Below are positions 13,609 to 25,861 of a stretch of 64,000 bases of DNA, piece after piece. A model generated the notes under the pieces. The model did not search any database. It was given only the letters and a program-made list of their open reading frames with translations, and was not told the DNA's origin. The first letter of the stretch is position 1, and each line of letters begins with the position of its first letter. This DNA comes from Sepiola atlantica (lineage: Eukaryota; Mollusca; Cephalopoda; Sepiida; Sepiolidae): contig OY744547.1 of the NCBI GenBank assembly GCA_963556195.1, positions 1,654,701 to 1,718,700 of the forward strand. The letters are read 5' to 3'. The position numbers and the translations under genes were made by a program.

Positions 13609-16600
13609 TACGGAAAGTTTTTTTTTCTTAATTTTCTTTCTTCTGTATTTCTGTCCTTGCTGACCTCCTTGTCATCCTTCCAGTCGAATCTTTTCTGGTA
13701 TCATATGGAACGAGTAAGTCCGTGCATGCATTCATGGATAAAACCTTTTCTTTTTTTTTTAATTTAAAAAAAAATCTTTTTGTAATGGATCTCGGAATGT
13801 TTCCAGAATTTTCTTTTTTATTTCATCTGCTGGGATTTTTTTTTTTTTTTTGCTGACCTTTGTCGAATGAATTTGTCTAGCCGTAGTGTCGGTAGAAAAT
13901 GCTTGCTCTAATTCGATGCCTTGCTAACTTGGATTTGAACCGTTTCAGATTTCGTCCTTTGTTTTTTTGTCTCGTGTATTGTGCTTTTTATTTTTTATTT
14001 ATGTCCTCTAAATCGTGATGTAACTTTTATTTTATCTTTATTTTTTTTGCAATTATCCTTTTCGCTTCTTGATTGCTGTTTGTGCAAGCAAAAATGGAAA
14101 TGCTCGAAAGTATAACTTTTACAATTTACAATTCTTTCTTGAATATAGATAAATGTATTTTGTAATAATGAAATCATTGTAAAAATCATTATGGTCTTAT
14201 CATTGGTCAGTAGACTAATCTATTATATAAAGGGAAGTGTGTGTGTGTGTGTCCAGCTAAAAGTAACAAAAAAAACTACCAAAAGAACATCCACAAAGTT
14301 GGTATATTCTTGATCAGCGTTGCCTGGAATGAATACTAATCTAAAAAAACTACCGCCGGTTTCGTCAGGGGGTGTCGTTTATCCTGTTATTTTCATGTGC
14401 TAACTAAAGGCAAGTAACTCTGATTTTTTTTTTCAAGGAGTTATTTCCCTTATGCTGACTCCAGTAATTTATAAAAAAATTCTGTCCAAAGAGAGGAATG
14501 GGCTGGTCGAAGAAGAAAGACAGCATGGAGAGAGGGGAGACCGGAGAAGAGAGAAATAGAAGTTTTAATAGAAATTTGTTAGACTTTCAAATATTTACTT
14601 GATTTTATAGGATAGTTAGGGCATTCATTTTGTCAGGGAAATAAAGTGTACGAGTCATAATATGTATGCGCATGAAGAGGGGTATCAGGTGTAGTTTTGC
14701 CGCATTTCAGGAAGCATCATCGTTTTATAGCCTTTGTTATTGTTGTACCATGTTATTTGCTACATTTTATTTTTATTGCTTCTTCCCACAAAACTGATAT
14801 TTGATTCTAGTTTGCCAGTTTGGATTGTTACAGCATCTTAACAAGTATAAAATCTAATTTAATTTAATTTCTTCCAGAAAATACTTTTACTGGGTTGGGA
14901 TTTTTTTAATTTTTTTAAATTTTTTTTTTATAGTCAAATGCTTTCAAAACAGATGACTTCGTTGGTATTGTCACGTTGAAAAAAATGAATCCGAGTTCTT
15001 GGGTTAGATGTAGAACGGTTGAGATAGCAGGGTCAGTTGGCAAGGGAAGGCCAAAGAAAAACATGGGAGGAATAAATGAGGGAGGGATTTCAGAGAAAGA
15101 GATAAAGAATTGGTCAGAGATAGGTTAGTCTTGAAGTCAATTTTTAAAAGCCGTCCAACACATGCCAGCTCTGATTAACTTGCTGTGCTCTAATGAACTT
15201 GCTGCTCTGGTGCCCCCACGACACAAATTCACTAGACCAACCCGACAATCTGCCAAATCCCATCCATTCACTGTGGAGGTCCCCAGATGCCGAAGAGCTT
15301 TCTACTCCAAAAGCTGCTTTCCTTGTGCAGCTGGACTCTGGAACTCCCTCCCTGCTCCCTGTTTCCTTTACGGTACTGACATGCAGAAATTTAGACAGAC
15401 ATCTCGCTGCACAGCTCCCAATTTAGGTTGACCCCCTCACCCACCCCAAACTCTCACCCTTTTTCTCAGTCGCCCCTTACGTCTACAGTGGCGGCCTGCC
15501 TTGTTTGGCATGAACTATGTTAAAAAAAAGAAAAAGAAAAAAAAACAGATGTTAAACTGATGAAGTTTGGCTTCTCATATTTTTACTTGCGTTTTCTTTA
15601 CGGAATCTTGCGGATCTAAATGTCATCTGGCGAGATTAAAACGGACTTCACACACACACACACGCACCTGGCCGGAAAAAAACAAAACATGGTTGATTGT
15701 TGGAAATAAAATAATTGTTGATTGATTCAGGACCACCTGCAACGGTAATCCTTGTCGCAAAGGTTAGCTGCAAACGGGGATACCCCATTGCTAAATAAAC
15801 ACACTCAGGGCATGGCTAAATAAACACGCTCGGGGCATGGCTAAATAAACACGCTCGGGGCATGGCTAAATAAACATGCTCGGGGCATGGCTATGTTAAC
15901 AGAAGGCGAAGCTCTAGAACAGGTGTTTATACGTGGATGAGTGGGTGTCGGAATTGAGATTGGAAATCAACTGCCGATCGTGTTCCAGAAACCCACTTTG
16001 TCAATTCCTGTGCGTCCGTCTTCCTTACTTACCCAACTCGTTCACCGACGCTAATATCTTTAAACATCAGTGTTTGTTGTTATTCTTTTAACCATAGCAG
16101 AAGTGCAACACTATGAAAAATATTTGGGGGGTGCGGCTAATTCCATAGTGATAGACTCTTAGAATCTCTGTATTTTAATAACAATTAAAAAAGCACCTTA
16201 TATTTTAAATTGGTCTGTTTTGGGGGGCGTGGCTATTACTTTTGGGGGCGTGGCTATTACTTTTGGGGGCGGGGTTACTATGTTATGAGGGAGTGGCTAC
16301 TACTTTTGGGGTGTGGCTACTACTTTTGGGGTGTGGTTACTACATTGTAGTAGCCCCGCCCTCCAAAGTAGTAACTACTTAGAATTTCTGCGCATTTCTA
16401 TATCATGTAAATTTTATTGAAAATTTTTTTTTATTTACTTTTTTCTGTTTTATTTTACTTCAGTCAGAAATCAAGGAGCCCCTTCTTGGAGCTAACACTT
16501 GATCTCTATATGAGAAACATAGATATTCTAAGATTCTATTAAAGTTCTTCTTTACTTGTCAAACGTTGAGTTAGTAAAGAAGTTAAGAACATTAATTTCC

Positions 16601-18956
16601 CTCTCCCCAATTGACCAGTTAACTATGTTATTGTATATCTTTCTTGTGGTCTCTTAGTCTTACTGGATTCCAGGACAAGAATACATCTAGTCTGGTGGAG
16701 TATCCAGCTAAGTGTTGTTACTTGAGGTAACATTACTTGAACAAGGTACACCATTCCTCGTATAAACCAGTGTGGGTAGCCATAGCGAGGGGATCTTATT
16801 TAGGCTTTGAATACTATGTTATTTTGAATATTTGGTCAGGGTTTACTTGTAGGGGAAGTATTCTCCTGCCAGGGTTATGTGTTAGGGTCAGAATGTTATG
16901 TGTTAGGGTCAGAATGTTATGTGTTAGGGTCAGAATGTTATGTGTATTCGGGTCTGGGTCAGAATGTTATGTGTTCGGGTCTGGGTCAGAATGTTATGGG
17001 TGAGGGTCTGGGTCAGAATGTTATGGGTGAGGGTCTGGGTCAGAATGTTATGTGTTCGGGTCTGGGTCAGAATGTTATGGGTTAGGGTCAGAATGTTATG
17101 TGTTAGGGTCAGAATGTTATGTGTTCGGGTCTGGGTCAGAATGTTATGTGTTCGGGTCTGGGTCAGAATGTTATGTGTTCGGGTCTGGGTCAGAATGTTA
17201 TGTGTTCGGGTCTGGGTCAGAATGTTATGTGTTCGGGTCTGGGTCAGAATGTTATGGGTTCGGGTCTGGGTCAGAATGTTATGGGTTCGGGTCTGGGTCA
17301 GAATGTTATGGGTGAGGGTCTGGGTCAGAATGTTATGGGTTAGGGTCAGAATGTTATGTGTTAGGGTCAGAATGTTATGTGTTCGGGTCTGGGTCAGAAT
17401 GTTATGTGTTCGGGTCTGGGTCAGAATGTTATGTGTTCGGGTCTGGGTCAGAATGTTATGGGTTCGGGTCTGGGTCAGAATGTTATGGGTTCGGGTCTGG
17501 GTCAGAATGTTATGTGTTCGGGTCAGAATGTTATGTGTTCGGGTCAGAATGTTATGTGTTAGGGTCAGAATGTTATGTGTTAGGGTCAGAATGTTATGTG
17601 TATTCGGGTCTGGGTCAGAATGTTATGTGTTCGGGTCTGGGTCAGAATGTTATGTGTTCGGGTCTGGGTCAGAATGTTATGGGTGAGGGTCTGGGTCAGA
17701 ATGTTATGTGTTCGGGTCTGGGTCAGAATGTTATGGGTTAGGGTCAGAATGTTATGTGTTAGGGTCAGAATGTTATGTGTTCGGGTCTGGGTCAGAATGT
17801 TATGTGTTCGGGTCTGGGTCAGAATGTTATGTGTTCGGGTCTGGGTCAGAATGTTATGTGTGAGGGTCTGGGTCAGAATGTTATGTGTGAGGGTCTGGGT
17901 CAGAATGTTATGGGTTCGGGTCTGGGTCAGAATGTTATGGGTGAGGGTCTGGGTCAGAATGTTATGGGTGAGGGTCTGGGTCAGAATGTTATGGGTTAGG
18001 GTCAGAATGTTATGTGTTAGGGTCAGAATGTTATGTGTTCGGGTCTGGGTCAGAATGTTATGTGTTCGGGTCTGGGTCAGAATGTTATGTGTTCGGGTCT
18101 GGGTCAGAATGTTATGTGTTTGGGTCTGGGTCAGAATGTTATGGGTTCGGGTCTGGGTCAGAATGTTATGGGTGAGGGTCTGGGTCAGAATGTTATGGGT
18201 GAGGGTCTGGGTCAGAATGTTATGGGTGAGGGTCTGGGTCAGAATGTTATGGGTTAGGGTCAGAATGTTATGTGTTAGGGTCAGAATGTTATGTGTTAGG
18301 GTCAGAATGTTATGTGTTCGGGTCTGGGTCAGAATGTTATGTGTTCGGGTCTGGGTCAGAATGTTATGTGTTCGGGTCTGGGTCAGAATGTTATGGGTTA
18401 GGGTCAGAATGTTATGTGTTCGGGTCTGGGTCAGAATGTTATGTGTTCGGGTCTGGGTCAGAATGTTATGGGTTAGGGTCAGAATGTTATGGGTTCGGGT
18501 CTGGGTCAGAATGTTATGGGTTCGGGTCTGGGTCAGAATGTTATGTGTTCGGGTCTGGGTCAGAATGTTATGTGTTCGGGTCTGGGTCAGAATGTTATGT
18601 GTTCGGGTCTGGGTCAGAATGTTATGGGTTAGGGTCAGAATGTTATGGGTTCGGGTCTGGGTCAGAATGTTATGGGTGAGGGTCTGGGTCAGAATGTTAT
18701 TAATGTACTTGTGAATATAGTTGACTTAATTTTCTTCAAAAATTATTGAAAAATCAAACATTTATTAATAATTCACCAGTTGTGCTTTTTGAAGCTGCGC
18801 CATGAAGTAGCCTGTAGTATATAACGCCATGATTTGAATTTTTGTTCCTTTAGATAAAAATTTTTCTGATATAATTGGGGAAATAAGCTGAAACATCTGA
18901 ATATTAAAACTAATAACGTCAATGTCATTTTCGTCATCAGCTTTAAAAAACAAAAC

Positions 18957-18987
<31 letters not shown>

Positions 18988-20435
18988 ATTCTGTTTCTCA
19001 TATTAGTGTTTCATGTTTGTGATTCAGTTTGTGGCATGCGGATTTCGCTTTTTAAACTTTTGTAGGAAAAAGAAAGAAGAAAAAAAAGGTTGTAGAAATG
19101 TTAGTTCCACGATAAACCAGAGTGGATGCAGTGGCATTTATTTTGAACGTTTCTCTATTTTGAACGTTTCTCTATTTTGAACGTTTCTCTATTTTGAACG
19201 TTTCTCTATTTTGAACGTTTCTCTATTTTGAACGTTTCTCTATTTTGAACGTTTTTCTATTTTTTACGTTTCTCCGTTTTGAACGCAGCTGCTGTAGCTT
19301 TTGCTTTTTTAAAAGATGATCATCCCCCTCGTCCACATGACCCCTAACTCCCTCTTTCATTTATTTCTGCTATTGTTGTAGTTTTTTCTCAACGTGTGGG
19401 TCTTCCCAACCCCCACCCCCATCTTCCTCCACCCCCTGCCCCCTCCCTTGCTATTTATGCTTGGCATGGACGTAGCTGCTTGCTCACCCCAAGGCAGTTA
19501 TATATTAATCTATTTAAAACTTTGTAGATAATCTTAGATAATCCAGAAATTAATATTCTCACCCATTATTAATCAAACATTATTGACCGTGCTTTATTTA
19601 TTTATTTTTCATTTTTTTTTTGTGTTTTTTCTTTGCTGAATGTGTTTATGACCCCTCCCCCCCCCCATCCCAATCTCCCCGTTCTCCATGGAGCTACAAT
19701 CTCTGGTCCCCTTCCTGTAAAGCCTTCACAGCAAGTACCCATATGACTACCGCCACTGCAAAGAAGTTTCCACCCTTCCCCATGTGTACCGAAAATCAAA
19801 TGAGACTTCTATGAGCAGAGCTTCTTTCTAAAAACTTCCCATCCATGGAACACAATACCACTGGACTTCTTCCCTGCTGACTACAACATAGTCGTCTTCA
19901 AGTCCAATGTTGACAGATATTTGTCAAGCTGCCATCTTAACTAATCTAATCCTGTCCTTTTCCACCCATCGTCTCTAATCCTCTCATGGTGTTGTTCATC
20001 ATTCAATTGACAATTATCCTCGAGTGGCCTCTGGGCTTTAATAAGTAGGGACTCATAGTATATATATATATATATATATACACACAAATTATTAATTTAA
20101 AAACTATACATTACATATTCCAGAGATCCTGGTTTCATTGACATGGATAGACCCTTACTGTTTAGAAAAGGCCCTTATAATCCATCCCAAATCTTTGACG
20201 ACTCACAGAATGAAGACAGTCTGAAAAATGTCTTTTAGAACTGTCTTTATTTCGTGAGTCGTTAAAGATTGGGATGGATTATAAGGGCCTTTTCTAAACA
20301 GTAAAGGTCTATTCATATCAATGAAACAATGGTACGTCTCTGGAATATGTAACGTATAGTTTTTAAATAGATAATTTGTATTTTAGCTCCTATGATCAAG
20401 CACTTAATCGATTTTTTTTTTTTTAACATACCCTG

Positions 20436-20517
<82 letters not shown>

Positions 20518-20730
20518 TAAAATAAACATAGTTTGAGCGCCCGACAATTGGCTTCTTATCAAGGGCAAAGATTGCTCTTGATAAGAAGCCAGCAGGGCTT
20601 TGAAACAATTGTCGGGCACTCCAACTATGTTTATTTTAATATAAATAGCTCTAATATATATTGAGCACTTTAAAAAAATATTGGTTTTGTTCATTTTTTT
20701 AATATTTGAACTGAATTAATATATATAAAT

Positions 20731-20768
<38 letters not shown>

Positions 20769-21027
20769 ATATATATATATATATTAATTAATTAATATAT
20801 ATATATATATATTAATTAATATATATATATATATATTAATTAATTAATATATATATATATATTAATTAATATATATTAATTAATTAATATATATATATAT
20901 ATATTAATATATATATATTAATTAATTAATATATATATATGTGCTCTGAAGCTTGTAATTTGGAACATTTTTGGATATTACAAATAGTATATACTTAAAT
21001 ATTTTTTTTTTTTTTTGCAAGAACCCA

Positions 21028-21079
<52 letters not shown>

Positions 21080-24000
21080 TGCGATTTTATGAAGGCTTAC
21101 CAAAGCATTTCATTCAGGAGACCAATGATCACCTTCAAAGACTTTTTCTTACAAATATTATTTATTCAAATTAAATGTTTTTTTCTACACGTGTTTCACT
21201 AACGCCACATTGTGTATTGTCGGTTGTTGAAACCCTTATTCCAGACATTTAATTTCCCTGATGATCTGCCAAGCAAGTAACTGCTTGGTAGTGAAACACG
21301 TGTAGGAAAAAACATTTAATTTGAATAAATAATACTTGTAAGAAAAAATATCTTTAATGGTGATCATTGGTGTCCTGAAAGGAATGCTTTGGTAAGCCTT
21401 CAATAAAATCGCATATAAATGCTCTGTACTCTGTAATCGAGTATCATCGAGCTTGTTTTTATTGGCACAACCCCGGTCTTCACTGATTGATCTATTTTAT
21501 AAGTGAAAAATCTAAATCTAAATCTATATATATGTATATATATATAAAATTTGATGGCTTGAAAATGTCTTTTTCGCGGTTTTTATTTGTGGTCATGAAA
21601 ACGAGGAAGAAGATATTTTGGATTCCTATTATTAAAATCTATAGTCCCGCTAACAAACCAGTTTCCTTTTATAGACTACAGTTACGCAACGTTAAGCTGG
21701 TCACTATTTAAATGAGTGACCGTTTGGGAATATCAATTATTAATCATTTATCCTGCTTTATTTATTTTGTTTTGCATTTTTTTTTTTTTTCTTTGCTAGA
21801 GGTGTTGGTGACCCCCACCTACCTACCCCCCCCCCCCATCACCACAATATACAATTTGATGGCTTGAAAATGTCTTCTTATCCGTTTTCATTTGTTGTCA
21901 TTAGAAAGTGGAAGCAATAATTTTGGATTATTCTTTTTGGGTCTGTTCAAATCTGTAATCACATCGGCAAACTGGTTCCCTTAAGATCACCATAGTTAAG
22001 CTATGTTGATCCTGTTCGGTACTTAGATGGGTGACCATTTGGGAATACCAGCTGCTGGTGGCTTTGCAAGACAAAGATCGGCTACCAACCTTAAGCTAAA
22101 ACTAACAGTCTTGTTTTGATCTGTGTCAATCAGACACTGTCCAGCAATGACCGATTGAAATTAAAAATTTTAATTTAAAGAATGAAAAATTTCCAGTCAA
22201 TGTTTTTATCATTTTTCTTTCTTTTTTTTTTTTAACTACAGGGTGGTTTCTAGAAAAGCAGGAAATTTGAGGTTGAAAATTTTATTGTTTAAATTTTATT
22301 TCTAAATTTTATTACGTCTGGCTAATTCACTTCTTGGATGTGCACGGACGACATTTTAGAGCATCTGTGAGCGTATTATAATATTAGTCTTTGAAAAACT
22401 TTATAAAAGTTATTCTTTGTAAAAATAAATTACCGTTTGACAAATTTCTCATTTTTCTAGCAACCATCCCGTGTTTATATGGTTAGGCGGTTTACTTTAA
22501 ATTCTTCTGCATCTAAAAAAGATACTTTTTCGAGGCATCAGATACAAGATGATTTCGTTTGAAACAAGGCCATCCCTATAACAGGCCGATAGATCTAACA
22601 TTTAGGGTCTTTTACTGGAGACAAGATTTTCAGTCAGTCAGCAGATATCTTTTTAGCTGCTACCACTTAATTCTCATTGCTCCATGATTTATTGAGAACT
22701 ATTTGTTTTTTGCGATTATTAATTAACAAAAAGATAATGACATAATCCTGTGAATTACGTTTGGATGAGACGTTATTTAGTTTTAGTTGTGGTCAGATGA
22801 TTGGTTAAGGAGAAAGTGTAGACGAAGAAAGTAACTTGATAGAGTTAGCGTGTCTGGCCGCATCTGACTGAAATTGAATATTGAACAAGAAAAGGGTCAC
22901 CATCTTCCCCCCAAAAAAAACATTAACATCTCCACAACTAAATATGCATCAACTTTTATTCAAGGGAACACTGGAATATAGTGAAAGTTCTTCAGTAGGC
23001 TGGCTTTGGTCGATAAACGAATGCTGTATCCTGGAGTTTTATTCTAGCAGGCCACTTGTGCCGAAACGATGAGGCGATCAAAACTGGAACTGATTTGAAT
23101 CGTTTTTTTGGCGCCAAGATAACATATCCTATCATGAGGCGATCAAAACTGGAACTGATTTGAATCGTTTTTTTGGCGCCAAGATAACATATCCTATCAT
23201 GAGGCGATCAAAACTGGAACTGATTTGAATCGTTTTTTGGCGCCAAGATAACATATCCTATCATGAGGCGATCAAAACTGGAACTGATTTGAATCGTTTT
23301 TTTGGCGACAAGATAACATATCCTATCATGAGGCGATCAAAACTGGAACTGATTTGAATCGTTTTTTTGGCGCCAAGATAACATATACTATCATGAGGCG
23401 ATCAAAACTGGAACTGATTTGAATCGTTTTTTTTGGAACTCAGCTTTGTTGGCACGTATTGATTTTGAGTCTGCACCATTGCGTCCTATCTCCCACACAG
23501 TTATAAGTCTAGGCTTGAGCGCAAAGCCAAACCACGACTCAATCTAACGCAAGATAGTGCGCGTACATAGAAACAAAATAGTTCCGGCATGCAACTGCTA
23601 CATCTTCGACAAATTATAGAATTTTTCGACAAAACATTAACATTTAACATTAATAATTTGATTGGTTAGAATTCCCTTTCAGAGTGAAATTTTCTCCGAG
23701 AAATAAGTTAAGTGTTAGCAGCTAAAAAGCTATCTGTTGACTGACTGGAAATCTTGCCTTCAGTACAAGAACTCAAATGTTAAATCTGCCAAAGCCTTTT
23801 ATAGGGATGACCTTGGTATGAAAAATTTTTTTATGAATAATTTTAATTTGATGTATCTTAAAAAAAGAGTCTTGAATAAGGGAGATAACCATACAATTAT
23901 TGTCCATGAGTAATAAAAAAAAATGGTTAAATTTTTTATTGAATAATGATTAAAATATAGACGCATTTTTTTTTTAATTACTTTTATTTTATTTTTTTAA

Positions 24001-25829
24001 TATTGTCTACCTAAAAAATTGGTAATTTTTATTATATTGAGTCAATAAATTTTTTTTTTTCAACTTCTCAACAATTTATTTTAATTTTTTTTTTTTTTAC
24101 TTTTAAAAAAATTTTTTTTTCCATTTTTATTTACTTTTAAAATTTTTTAATTTTTTTTACTTTTTTAACATTTATTTTATTTTTCATTTTTTACTTTTTA
24201 AAGAAATTTTAATTTTTTAATTTTTTTTTTTTTAATTTTTATTTTTATTTACTTTTTAAAAAAATTATTTTTTCATTTTTTTTATTTTTTACTTAAAATT
24301 TATTTCATTTTTAATCTATAATCCTTTGCTCTGCTCATCATTTGGACAATCTTTGTCTAATTGTGATTTTTCTTACGTCTCTAGGAAAGAGAAATGAAGC
24401 GACAACAAGCCGTTATGATGAGAGAACAGGTCAGTCTGCAATTGTTCATGAATCGTTTTAAAGACGATCGAAATTAGAATAATTTGTTAAAAAAATGTTT
24501 GTTTTATTTTTGTGCATTTGAAAAAAGAAAAAAAAAAATATGACAATTTTAAGAACACATATTTTTTTTTTCATTGAAATTTATCTTTTTTGATTTATTG
24601 CATGAAAATTGTAGTTTATTCACAATAACTAGCTATATCTACCCGGCGTTGCCCAGGATGCAGTCAAGTTATTTTAAGTTTTATTAGTTTGTATATTATT
24701 TAAACGTATACAGAAAAATAAATAAAATTTTAGCTGTCTAGTCTTCAATTAAAAAATATGAGTTATTCCCCTTGATGATTTTTATTTTTCGATCCTAATT
24801 TAAAAATGTTTCTGCATTACCAGTTGTCCGGGTGGGACTGCATCATTTTTTAAATAAATTATAGCAAAGTATGTCATTGTTATAGTGCCAATAACATGGC
24901 ATAACAATAAAAAATAAAAATTGGTTAGTCAGGATTAAAATTTAATTTCAGCTTAAATTCTATTTAGGTTCAACTTAAAAAGCTGATAAGATAATTTTAT
25001 GTTAGATAAAAAAAGATTCAAAGCAAATAATAACGGTGATTATTATAATAATGGCAGAAACAAAAAAAACGAGCAAATTTTTTGCAAACCCAATACATTA
25101 TTATCAATAACAAATGAAAATTCGATTGTCAAAATAAAACTTTAATATGTCAGCTTAAATGCTATTTAGGTTTAACTTTTAAAAAGCTGATAAAATAATT
25201 TTTTGTTCGATAAAAAAGAGTCAAGTGATTAATTAGTATTTGTCTCCCCATTTTCCTTCAATAATTCGTTGTTTGTATTAAAATCGCCAATTTGTTTTGT
25301 GAAAAAAAAGTCTTGTTCCAAACTTTTTCTCCTGAATTTGCATAATTATATTTTTAAACAGTTCAAAATAAATAATTGTTTGCTGTTATCAAAAATAACG
25401 GTGATTATAATAGTAATAATAGTAATAATAATAATAATCATAATCATAATCATAATAATCATGATAATGATAATAATAATAATCATGATAATGATAATAA
25501 TCATGATAATGATAATAATCATGATAATGATAATAATCATGATGATGATAATAATGATGATAATAATAATAATCATAATAATAATAATAATCATGATAAT
25601 GATAATAATAATCATGATAATGATAATAATAATCATGATAATGATAATAATAATAATCATGATAATGATAATAATCATAATCATAATAATAATGATAATA
25701 GTAATAATGATAATAGTAATAATAATAATGATAATAATGATAATAATCATAATAATAATCATAATGATAATAATAATAATCATGATAATGATGATAATAA
25801 TAATAATCATGATAATGATAATAATAATC

Positions 25830-25861
<32 letters not shown>

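Noticed and set aside
14215..14260. Helitron 5' end (TCTATTATATAAA)
   Set aside because: Suggestive start only; no CTRR hairpin end or Rep/helicase trace found.
16858..18702. Interstitial telomere array
   Set aside because: TTAGGG occurs once per 21-bp unit, never in tandem.
16940..18714. Repeated VRVWVRMLC frames
   Set aside because: By-product of 21/27-bp units, both multiples of three.
20088..20370. Hammerhead motif in fold-back 1
   Set aside because: GAAAC words are present but no CTGANGA at a workable distance on either strand.
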